DNA of 64,000 nucleotides, taken from Streptomyces sp. NBC_01689. GTDB taxonomy: Bacteria; Actinomycetota; Actinomycetes; Streptomycetales; Streptomycetaceae. The translations under genes and the position numbers were made by a program. The stretch lies in NCBI RefSeq assembly GCF_036250675.1, contig NZ_CP109592.1, forward strand, positions 1,736,001-1,800,000, in the 5' to 3' direction. Below are positions 49,759 to 57,200 of this stretch, in pieces. The notes under the pieces were generated by a model. The model saw only the letters and a program-made list of their open reading frames with translations, made no database searches and was not told where the DNA came from. The first letter of the stretch is position 1, and each line of letters starts with the position of its first letter.

Positions 49759-51702
49759 TCACAGCTGGCGGGCCGTGCCACGCGGTACCGGCCCCGGAAC
49801 GGCGGACGGGTCGGTGCGCCGTCCGTCCGGCGTGCCGACGGCGGACGCAGGCTCGGTGACGGGTGACGCCGACTCCGTGACAGGTGACGGCGACTCGGTG
49901 ACAGGTGACGGCGACTCGGTGGCGGGTGACGTCGGCGCACCCTCCGTACTCACCTCAGCCCCCGCACCCCCTGCACCGGTCACACCCCCGATCGACAGCG
50001 ACCGCGGGACCGGCGGCGGTTCGGTCCGCCAGCGTTGTGCGAGGGAGCCGCCGCGGTCCTTCACGACGATGTCGCTGTCCTGGTCGACGGAGCCGGGGGT
50101 GACCGCGAGCCGGCCGCGCGCGCGAGGCAGCAACTCGCCCCGCACGGTGAGGTCGTACCGTACGTCGTCGCCGTGCGCGTCCCCCGGAGCGGCGCAGCGG
50201 TCCAGCGCGACGACCCCGTCGGCCGCTCCTGAGTCCAGGCACAGCCCGGGGTCGGCGGCACTGCGCAGCAGACCGTCGTTCTCGTACGACCACTGCTGGG
50301 TGCGGGCCAGGGAGCACCCGGCGAGTTCGGCCTCCGCGCCGGACCTCGCTCTGCCGCCCCGGACGTCGAGGCACAGGTCGGCGGCGAGGTTGCGCAGCCG
50401 GGTCCGCTCGACGCCCGCGGGCGGTCCGGCCGGCGTCGGCGGCGAGGCACCCGGGGACGCCGGCACGGTGCGGCCGCTGCCGACGCCCGTGGAGGCTCCG
50501 GGGTCGGCGCCGCCCCCGGAGGACCCCGTGCCCACGGCGAGCACGGTCACGAGCAGCACGGCCGAGACGGTACCCGCCCCTGTGAGCAGGGCCTTGGACC
50601 GTGCCCGTCCGGTCGGGACGCCGCGGCCCGGGGTGCTGATCTCCGCGGGTGGTCGTCGGCGTCCGCCGCTGCCGTGGCGCCCGCCCTGCGCGGCGCCGAA
50701 GTCCTCCGCCGCCCCTCCTGGGCCTTTCGCGGCTCCGTTGCCCTCCAGCCCTCCGGCGCCACGCGGCCCCCGCGCGTCGGCGCGGTCACCCGTACCGGCG
50801 CCGTCCGGTGGACCGGGGATTCCCCGCGTGCCTCCGAACACCGGGCCACCAGAGGGGCGCACGGCTGTCCGCACGCCCCCGGAGCGGCTGTCGAGGTAGC
50901 GCCGTGCACCCCAGCCGAGTACCGCTTCGGCCAGCACGATTCCCAACGCGCCGTCGCACCGGGCGATGTGTTCCTCGGCACGGCGGCAGGGGGCGCACCC
51001 CGCGCGATGGTGCCGCTCCTCCGGGGACGGCGCGCCACCGCGACGCGCCGGGACGTCCAGGCGCCGGCCGTAGAGGCCGCATTCCCGGGCCGGCGCGAGT
51101 TCCCGGTGGGCGCGTACACATCCCGCGCGGAATTGCTCACGGGCCTGTTCCAGAGCGACCGTCGCGGTGTCGAGAGTCATGCCCGACAGACCGGCCGGTA
51201 CGGATAGAGGTTCCGCCTCCACCTCGGTGTGCCAGAGCAGGCACTGCGCGGAACCCGGGAGCGCGTGGAAGGAACGCTCGGCGAGCCTCCGATTTTCGGC
51301 CGTCATGGATCCCGCCACCCGCATACCACGACCACCGGCGGGTTTCCCCAACTCCGGCAGAACACAGGATATCCGGTCCTCCGCGGCCCATTCCCGCACG
51401 GTGTCCCGCACGGTCACCAGGAGGCGGGGCCGCAGGGCCGCTCCGGACTCGCCGTGCGTCAGCGAGTCGAGCGCGTAGTGGAAGGAGGTCGCGGCGACCA
51501 TCGGGGCGACATGCGCCGAAGAGGCCAGACAGATGACCGAGTAGTCGTACGTCGCCTGCCAGTGCCGCGCCATCAGCAGGGCGACGGACCGGGTGGCACC
51601 GCCTGCCGGCCGTCCTCGCAGCCGGGCGGCCAGACTCTCGTCGCATTCACCGGAGGCGCCGCCGGGAGGATGGGCGGGACGTGGGGGGTGGGGGGTGGGC
51701 AC
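49759..51702 (-). CDS. Membrane protein: sigma-like N-terminus, zinc-finger-like segment, ricin-type lectin C-terminus
   Basis: 647 residues from a GTG with GGAAGGA 9 bases upstream. The first 270 residues resemble a degenerate sigma-factor body (LLMARHWQATYDYSVICLASSAHVAPMVAATSFHYALDSL, AERSFHALPGSAQCLLWHTEVE, LDTATVALEQAREQFRAGCVRAH). A HHRAGCAPCRRAEEH segment like anti-sigma zinc motifs follows. After a Gly-rich linker comes one transmembrane helix (ALLTGAGTVSAVLLVTVLAVG), then an extracytoplasmic ricin B-type domain (RLRNLAADLCLDVRGGRA, QQWSYENDGLLRS). The tail repeats SPVTE, encoded by a 21-bp tandem repeat. Streptomycetes encode several such chimeras; carbohydrate sensing is inferred. 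Confidence 0.75.
   Translation of the reverse strand: MPTPHPPRPAHPPGGASGECDESLAARLRGRPAGGATRSVALLMARHWQATYDYSVICLASSAHVAPMVAATSFHYALDSLTHGESGAALRPRLLVTVRDTVREWAAEDRISCVLPELGKPAGGRGMRVAGSMTAENRRLAERSFHALPGSAQCLLWHTEVEAEPLSVPAGLSGMTLDTATVALEQAREQFRAGCVRAHRELAPARECGLYGRRLDVPARRGGAPSPEERHHRAGCAPCRRAEEHIARCDGALGIVLAEAVLGWGARRYLDSRSGGVRTAVRPSGGPVFGGTRGIPGPPDGAGTGDRADARGPRGAGGLEGNGAAKGPGGAAEDFGAAQGGRHGSGGRRRPPAEISTPGRGVPTGRARSKALLTGAGTVSAVLLVTVLAVGTGSSGGGADPGASTGVGSGRTVPASPGASPPTPAGPPAGVERTRLRNLAADLCLDVRGGRARSGAEAELAGCSLARTQQWSYENDGLLRSAADPGLCLDSGAADGVVALDRCAAPGDAHGDDVRYDLTVRGELLPRARGRLAVTPGSVDQDSDIVVKDRGGSLAQRWRTEPPPVPRSLSIGGVTGAGGAGAEVSTEGAPTSPATESPSPVTESPSPVTESASPVTEPASAVGTPDGRRTDPSAVPGPVPRGTARQL
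49852..49935. repeat. 21-bp tandem repeat, four copies, within the lectin gene
   Basis: Units starting at 49852, 49873, 49894 and 49915, consensus CTCGGTGACAGGTGACGGCG plus one base; the middle two differ by one base. In frame it encodes 7-residue repeats around SPVTE. Confidence 0.85.
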
Positions 51703-52281
51703 GGAGCGGGTTCCTTCCGGGTGCGAGGCGACGCACAGGCCGTTTCCGGCCGCCGGGAAGCAGCTCTTCCCGGCGCGTTCCCTTTTCGGCGGCGCGCCGG
51801 GAGAACAGCCGGGCGGGAAGGCCGGTGACGGCCATTCCCCGGAGCCTTTCGAGTCCACCGGCGATCCGAAATGACGAACTCGGATTTCACACCCGGCCAT
51901 TGACCACGCGCAGTGAGTCAACCCTCGCACAACCCGCTCGTGACCGACAGGGAGCCCGGGCGACATCCGTATTTTTGAAAGATGGTCAATTGCCCCGACA
52001 ACTCGCCTCACTCGCACCGGTTTTCGAAATTCCGTGCGCCCCGTGTGAATCGCGCGCTCGCGCCGGAGCCCGTCGCACGCTCCCGGCGCACGGAACCCGC
52101 TGGTCCACTGGAACCCGGCCCTTCTCGGAGGCCCCGCGCGGAACGGCGGCTCTCCCGCGCGAAACCGGCCGCCGGCCCCGCTCCTCCCGCCCTCGGCCGG
52201 CGGCCCCGGACACGGCCTGCGCGGCCCGCGCGGCCGGTACGGCCCGGACGGAGCAGGGACCCCGTCCGGGCTCTCTCCGGT
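51703..52281. other. Gap with promoter-like AT-rich stretch and a terminator
   Basis: 579 bases. Near the lectin gene is TTGAC (51900-51904) / GTCAA (51917-51921), an inverted repeat, and a clearly AT-rich stretch at 51967-52000, together the probable promoter region. At the other end is the hairpin 52242-52271. No supported ORF lies between. Confidence 0.45.
52242..52271 (-). terminator. Terminator of the hemerythrin/MFS operon
   Basis: Perfect 10-base arms GCCCGGACGG (52242-52251) and CCGTCCGGGC (52262-52271), 10-base loop, 10 bases beyond the hemerythrin stop. Confidence 0.7.
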
Positions 52282-52899
52282 TCAGGCCCGCCACAACCCG
52301 CGCCTGCGGTGACCCGGCTCCCAGAAGAACCGGTTGAGGACCCGCACGGGCGGCGGCAGCGCGCCGAGGAACCGCGCCCGGTCGGCGGCGGGCGCGCCGT
52401 CGACGATCCAGGGCACGAAGACCGCGGCCCCGCGCAGTCCCTGGACCCGGCGGATCCTCCCGGTGAAGGCGCTCCAGTCCGCCGGCGTCAGAACCTCCTG
52501 GACGAGCGGCAGGGCGCCGTCCTCCTCGTGCTTGAGATGGTCGTCGAGAGCCGCCGCCAACGCGTCCACGCATGCCGGGAGTTCGTCCGGCCGTTCACCA
52601 AGGGCGGTGTCGACGGCCGTCAGCAGCGCGCCGAGGCCCGCGTGCTCCGCCTCCATCGTCGCCAGCAGGGCGACGTCCCTCGGCCGGCCCGCGGCCGCGC
52701 GTTCCACACGCGGCCACAGGTCACTGTCCTCGGCGGTGTGGTGGATGTGCAGCTGACGCGTGAAGTTGTCCCAGCCCGCGCGGACTCGGGGAGATCCCGC
52801 GGTGCCGTCCGAGACGGCGGTGGCGAGGCGTTCCAGGTCGCGCCGGAAGGCGTCGTGGGCCGCGTACATGACGGTGAGGTCGATGGTGTCGGTGCTCAT
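52282..52899 (-). CDS. Hemerythrin HHE-domain protein
   Basis: 205 residues; start ATG overlaps the MFS stop (ATGA). Di-iron ligands are recognisable: MYAAHDAFRRDLERL, LHIHHTAEDSDLWPRV (H-HxxE), METEH-like MEAEHAGLGAL and LDDHLKHEEDGALPLV (H-HxxE). Hemerythrin-type proteins bind oxygen, nitric oxide or sense iron/redox. The last 60 residues (RIRRVQGLRGAAVFVPWIVDG..RVLNRFFWEPGHRRR) form the usual streptomycete extension. It is in an operon with the exporter and divergent from the ECF41 sigma gene. Confidence 0.88.
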   Translation of the reverse strand: MSTDTIDLTVMYAAHDAFRRDLERLATAVSDGTAGSPRVRAGWDNFTRQLHIHHTAEDSDLWPRVERAAAGRPRDVALLATMEAEHAGLGALLTAVDTALGERPDELPACVDALAAALDDHLKHEEDGALPLVQEVLTPADWSAFTGRIRRVQGLRGAAVFVPWIVDGAPAADRARFLGALPPPVRVLNRFFWEPGHRRRGLWRA

Positions 52900-54509
52900 G
52901 AGGCCGCTTCCTCCAGTTCGGGTCCGTACAGGGGCAGGGCGTGCGGGTTGGCCGACGGGCCGTGGTGACGGCGCAGGCCGAGACAGGCGAGCGCGCCGGT
53001 CAGCAGCACGGCGGCGGCGACCAGGACGGCGGGCCCCATCGCGTGCACGAAACCGTGGCCGAAGACCTGGCCGCCGAGTGCGCGCATGCGGTCGGCGACG
53101 TCGCGCGGGACGCCGTCCGGGAGCCGCGCCGACTGCCCCGCGCTCAGGTCGGACTCCCCCTGGGAGAAGGCTCCGACGAAACCGTCGCGGTAGGCGGCGG
53201 GCAGGCCGCCGGCCCGCTCCCGGGCCTGTTCGGGGAGCGAGGACGCCAGCCGGGCCTGGAGCACCGCGCCGACGACGGCACCCGCGAGCACCGAACCGAC
53301 CTGGCGGAGCGCGTTGTTGAGGCCGGACGCGGCGCCCGAGAGCTTCGCCGGCACCTGACGCATGACCTCGGTGGCCATCGGCGCGAAGGTGAACCCGGCG
53401 CCCAGGCCCGCGAGCAGCAGGGGCAGGGCCACCGCCGTCCAGCCCGACCCCACGTCCGCCGCGGCCACGATCCACACCAGGGCCCCGGCCCAGGCCAGCA
53501 GTCCGGTCATCAGCACGAACCGCCCGCCGACCTTGTCCGCGAGGACTCCCGCGGGTCCCGCCGTCACGAACGAGCCGAGCGCGAGCGGCAGCAGGACGAG
53601 ACCGGACTTGAGAGCGCTGAAGCCGAGCACGGACTGCAGGTAGATCGTCAGCGGCAGGAACATCCCGATCACGCCGAAGGACACGGTGACGCCGACGACG
53701 TTGACGAGCGTGAAGTTGCGGTCCCTGAAGAGGGAGAGGGGGACCAGCGGATCGGCGTTCTGGCGTCCGCGCTCATGGCCGAGGAACGCCGCGAAGAGCA
53801 GCGCCGCGGCGCCGAACAACGCCAGGATCCAGCCGTTCCAGTCGTACCGCTGCCCTTCCGTCAGTCCGAAGGCCAGGCAGAACAGGGCACTCGACGCGAG
53901 CAGGACGCCGGGGGTGTCGAAGCGGTGGCGCACCGTGCGGTGCGAGGCCGGGATGATCGCCACGGCGAGGACCAGCACCAGTGCCCCCAGCGGCAGGTTC
54001 ACGAAGAAGATCCACCGCCAGTCCAGGTGGGTGATCAGCGCGCCGCCGATGATCGGGCCGAGCGCGCCGGAGACGCCCGCGACCGCACCCCAGACACCCA
54101 TCGCGGCACCGCGCCGGTCGGCCGGGAACACCTCGGCGACGATCGAGAGGGTCTGCGGCATGAGCAGGGCCGCGCCCAGGCCCTGGACCGCGCGGAACGC
54201 GATCAGCTGGGCCGGGTCCCGCGCGAGGCCGCACGCGAGGCTGGCGAGGGTGAACAGGGCGACACCGCCGAGGAAGAGGGCGCGTTTGCCCCGCAGGTCG
54301 CCGAGGCGGCCGGCGGTGATGAGCAGCACGGCCAGTGCGAGCGTGTAGGCGTTGACGACCCAGAGGATCTCGTCCAGCGAGGCGTCGAGGTCCTGTCCCA
54401 TGTCGGGGATCGCGATGTTGACGATGGTCAGGTCGAGCAGGGTCATGAAGAAGCCCAGGGAGAGCGTGACGAGGATCGCCCAGGGATTGCCGTGCCATTT
54501 CTTGAACAC
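52896..54509 (-). CDS. MFS transporter, DHA2/EmrB-QacA family
   Basis: 537 residues from a GTG with GGAG 9 bases upstream. 14 membrane helices; motif D1 MTLLDLTIVNIAIPDMG, motif A TAGRLGDLRGKRALFLGG, motif C-type GVSGALGPIIGGALITHLDWRWIFFVNLP. A drug/metabolite proton antiporter. It is divergent from the ECF41 sigma gene (184 bases between starts). ECF41 factors frequently control adjacent genes, so this operon may be part of the regulon. Confidence 0.92.
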   Translation of the reverse strand: MFKKWHGNPWAILVTLSLGFFMTLLDLTIVNIAIPDMGQDLDASLDEILWVVNAYTLALAVLLITAGRLGDLRGKRALFLGGVALFTLASLACGLARDPAQLIAFRAVQGLGAALLMPQTLSIVAEVFPADRRGAAMGVWGAVAGVSGALGPIIGGALITHLDWRWIFFVNLPLGALVLVLAVAIIPASHRTVRHRFDTPGVLLASSALFCLAFGLTEGQRYDWNGWILALFGAAALLFAAFLGHERGRQNADPLVPLSLFRDRNFTLVNVVGVTVSFGVIGMFLPLTIYLQSVLGFSALKSGLVLLPLALGSFVTAGPAGVLADKVGGRFVLMTGLLAWAGALVWIVAAADVGSGWTAVALPLLLAGLGAGFTFAPMATEVMRQVPAKLSGAASGLNNALRQVGSVLAGAVVGAVLQARLASSLPEQARERAGGLPAAYRDGFVGAFSQGESDLSAGQSARLPDGVPRDVADRMRALGGQVFGHGFVHAMGPAVLVAAAVLLTGALACLGLRRHHGPSANPHALPLYGPELEEAAS

Positions 54510-54634
54510 GATGTCCGTCTCCTAGAAGCGAGTTGTGCTCCGGCGGGTGCCGGGGCATCGGACTCGCGTCCAAGAGGGCACCGCGCCGGGACCGCGTGAC
54601 GCCGTGAGACGTACGTCACTCTTCCGCCTCCGGG

Positions 54635-54641
54635 TGTCACA
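54635..54641 (+). promoter_or_regulatory. TGTCACA, possible ECF41 -35 element
   Basis: TGTCACA sits 52 bases before the sigma gene start. ECF41 promoters are described with TGTCACA at -35 and CGTC at -10. Here no exact CGTC is seen 16-17 bases on (the sequence is GGCTCGCA), so it is a half match. Confidence 0.35.
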
Positions 54642-54693
54642 CTCCGGCCCCCTCCGGGGCTCGCAGTGGTGAGCGCACCCAGGGAGGAATGGC

Positions 54694-55656
54694 ATGGCCG
54701 AGAGGACCGAAGGCGCCACGCAGGTGTTCGTCGATCATCGCGAACTGCTCTTCGCAATCGTCTACAACATCCTCGGCAGCGTCGCCGACACCGAGGACGT
54801 CCTTCAGGAGACCTGGCTGTCGTGGACGGGGCGTGCCCGGCGCACTCCGCCGGAGGCGATCACCAACCCGCGTGCCTACCTGGTGCGGATCGGGGTGAAC
54901 CACGCGCTCGCGCGCCGCGCCGCGATCATCCGGCGGCGCGAGACGTACGTGGGGCCCTGGCTGCCGGAGCCGCTGCTCGACGAGGCGTCGCCCGAGGACT
55001 CGGCCGACCGCACCCTGCGCACCGAGTCGGTGTCCCTGGCCCTGCTCGTGGTCCTGGAGTCGCTCACCCCGCTGGAGCGGGCGGTCTTCGTCCTCAACGA
55101 GGTGTTCGGCTACGCGCACACCGAGATCGCGGAGGTCATCGACCGCAGCCCGGCGGCGGTCCGTCAGCTCGCGCACCGGGCGCGGGAGCACGTGCACGCC
55201 CGGCGGCCGCTCTACCGCGCGCGTCCCCGGGTCCGCCGGCAGGCGACCGAGCGGTTCGTCGAGGCGGCCCTCGGCGGGGACATCGGCGCGCTGATGGAGA
55301 TCCTCGCGCCGGACGTGACCGTGTGGACGGACGGCGGCGGCAAGGGACCGGCGGGGCTGCGGCCGGTGCGCGGCCGGGACAAGGCGGCCCGGCTGTTCGC
55401 CGGTTACGCGGCCCGGCGTGGCAGCGGCCTCGACATCCGCTACCGGCGGGTCAACGGCGACGACTCCGCGGTGCTCTTCGCGGGCGAGTCGCCGTACGCG
55501 GTGATGGTCATGGACCTCACCCCGGACGGCGAGCGGGTGTCGGACGTCTACATCGTCACCAACCCCGAGAAGCTCGCGCGCGTACGACGGGACGAGGAGA
55601 CCGGGGAAGTCGGGGAGACCGGGGAAGTCGGGGAGACCGAGGAGGAGCACGCGTGA
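54694..55656 (+). CDS. ECF41-type sigma factor with C-terminal SnoaL-like domain (SigJ-like)
   Basis: 320 residues; AGGGAGG 6 bases before the ATG. Sigma region 2 (LLFAIVYNILGSVADTEDVLQETWLSW, NPRAYLVRIGVNHAL) and region 4 (LTPLERAVFVLNEVFGYAHTEIAEVIDRSPAAVRQLAHRAREHV) occupy the first 190 residues. The rest is an NTF2/SnoaL-like regulatory domain (ATERFVEAALGGDIGALMEILAPDVTVWTDGGGK, VSDVYIVTNPEKLARV), which in ECF41 factors modulates activity in place of an anti-sigma. The C-terminus has an 18-bp tandem duplication (55600-55617 and 55618-55635) giving EVGETGEVGETEEE. The stop overlaps the cytochrome b start. Confidence 0.92.
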   Translation: MAERTEGATQVFVDHRELLFAIVYNILGSVADTEDVLQETWLSWTGRARRTPPEAITNPRAYLVRIGVNHALARRAAIIRRRETYVGPWLPEPLLDEASPEDSADRTLRTESVSLALLVVLESLTPLERAVFVLNEVFGYAHTEIAEVIDRSPAAVRQLAHRAREHVHARRPLYRARPRVRRQATERFVEAALGGDIGALMEILAPDVTVWTDGGGKGPAGLRPVRGRDKAARLFAGYAARRGSGLDIRYRRVNGDDSAVLFAGESPYAVMVMDLTPDGERVSDVYIVTNPEKLARVRRDEETGEVGETGEVGETEEEHA

Positions 55657-57200
55657 CGGACACCGGGCACACGCGGGGACGGACGTCTTCCGGCGAACGT
55701 CTCGCCGACTGGTTCGACGGCCGGCTCGGCCTCCACACCCTCGGCAGGCGCTATCTGCGCAAGGTCTTCCCGGACCACTGGTCCTTCCTGCTCGGCGAGA
55801 TCTGCCTGTACAGCTTCGTGGTGCTGGTCCTCACCGGGGTGTACCTGACGCTGTTCTTCCATCCGTCCATGAACGAGGTGACGTACCACGGCGGTTACCT
55901 CCCGCTGAACGGCATCCGCATGTCGGAGGCGTACGCGTCCACGCTCGACATCAGTTTCGAGGTGCGCGGCGGACTGCTGATCCGGCAGATCCACCACTGG
56001 TCCGCGCTGGTCTTCCTGGCGGCGATGCTGACGCACATGATGCGGCACTTCTTCACGGGTTCGTTCCGCAGGCCCCGTGAGGTGAACTGGGTGTTCGGCT
56101 GGACGCTGTTGCTGCTCGGCATGTTCGAGGGCCTGTTCGGCTACTCGCTGCCGGACGACCTCCTGTCCGGGACGGGACTGCGGTTCGTGGACGGCGCGTT
56201 GCTGTCGGTGCCGGTCGTCGGCACGTATCTGTCGTTCTTCCTGTTCGGCGGGGAGTTCCCGGGTCACGACATCGTGGCCCGTTTCTACTCGCTGCACGTC
56301 CTGCTGATCCCGGGGATCATGGCGGCGCTCGTGGTCGCGCACCTGGTCCTCGTCGTGTACCACAAGCACACCCAGTTCGGAGGACCGGGAAGGACCGAAC
56401 GCAACGTCGTGGGGACGCCGTTCATGCCGGTGTACCTCGCGAAGGCCGGTGGCTTCTTCTTCCTGGTCTTCGGAGTCCTCGCGCTGGTCGCGGCGGTCGC
56501 GACCGTCAACCCGGTCTGGGCATACGGCCCCTACCGCGCCGACCAGGTGTCGACGGGCGCCCAGCCGGACTGGTACCTCGGCTTCGCCGAGGGCCTGGTC
56601 CGGGTGATGCCGGGCTGGGAGGTCCATGTCGCCGGGCACACGCTGGTGCTCGGTGTGCTCGTCCCGGTCGTGGTCTTCCCGCTGCTCCTGGTCGCCATCG
56701 GCGTCTATCCGTTCGTGGAGGCGAGGTTCACCGGTGACCGGGGCGAGCACCACCTCCTGGACCGTCCGCGCAACCGGCCGGTCCGTACGGCGATCGGGGC
56801 CGCGTGGATCAGTGTGTACGCGATCCTGCTGGCAGGCGGCGGCAACGACATCGTGGCCACCCGTCTGCATCTGTCCATCAACAGCGTCACCTGGGCCGTG
56901 CGGATCTCCCTGTTCGTCGTGCCGGTCCTCGTCCTCGTCGTGACGCGCCGTCTCTGTCTGGGGCTGCAGCAGCGGGACCGCGAGCTGGTGGCGCACGGCC
57001 GTGCGACCGGCGTGATCACACGCCTGCCGCACGGCGAGTACGTCGAGGCGCACCGCCCGCTCGGGCCGGCCGAACTCCACACGCTGACCGAGCACCAGCA
57101 CCGCGGGCGCTCAGACCACCGGGACCTCCAGCCGGCTGACGCGCACCGCGCCGTCGGCGGCTCCGGGGCGCCCGCTGGTCAGGAGGATCCGCAGCCGTGA
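55653..57200 (+). CDS. Orphan cytochrome bc1 cytochrome b subunit (QcrB paralogue)
   Basis: 515 residues from GTG overlapping the sigma stop (GTGA). Actinobacterial cytochrome b: FPDHWSFLLGEICLYSFVVLVLTGVYLTLFFHPSM. Heme ligands are in IRQIHHWSALVFLAAMLTHMMRHFFTG and YSLHVLLIPGIMAALVVAHLVLVVYHKH; the Qo motif region follows (QPDWYLGFAEGLVRVMPG). Normal QcrB is in a qcrCAB operon; here QcrA and QcrC are missing and a sigma gene is upstream. The final 30 or so residues are read from the 3' end of the convergent glycosidase gene (90-base overlap) and look like an accidental extension. Confidence 0.9.
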   Translation: MTDTGHTRGRTSSGERLADWFDGRLGLHTLGRRYLRKVFPDHWSFLLGEICLYSFVVLVLTGVYLTLFFHPSMNEVTYHGGYLPLNGIRMSEAYASTLDISFEVRGGLLIRQIHHWSALVFLAAMLTHMMRHFFTGSFRRPREVNWVFGWTLLLLGMFEGLFGYSLPDDLLSGTGLRFVDGALLSVPVVGTYLSFFLFGGEFPGHDIVARFYSLHVLLIPGIMAALVVAHLVLVVYHKHTQFGGPGRTERNVVGTPFMPVYLAKAGGFFFLVFGVLALVAAVATVNPVWAYGPYRADQVSTGAQPDWYLGFAEGLVRVMPGWEVHVAGHTLVLGVLVPVVVFPLLLVAIGVYPFVEARFTGDRGEHHLLDRPRNRPVRTAIGAAWISVYAILLAGGGNDIVATRLHLSINSVTWAVRISLFVVPVLVLVVTRRLCLGLQQRDRELVAHGRATGVITRLPHGEYVEAHRPLGPAELHTLTEHQHRGRSDHRDLQPADAHRAVGGSGAPAGQEDPQP

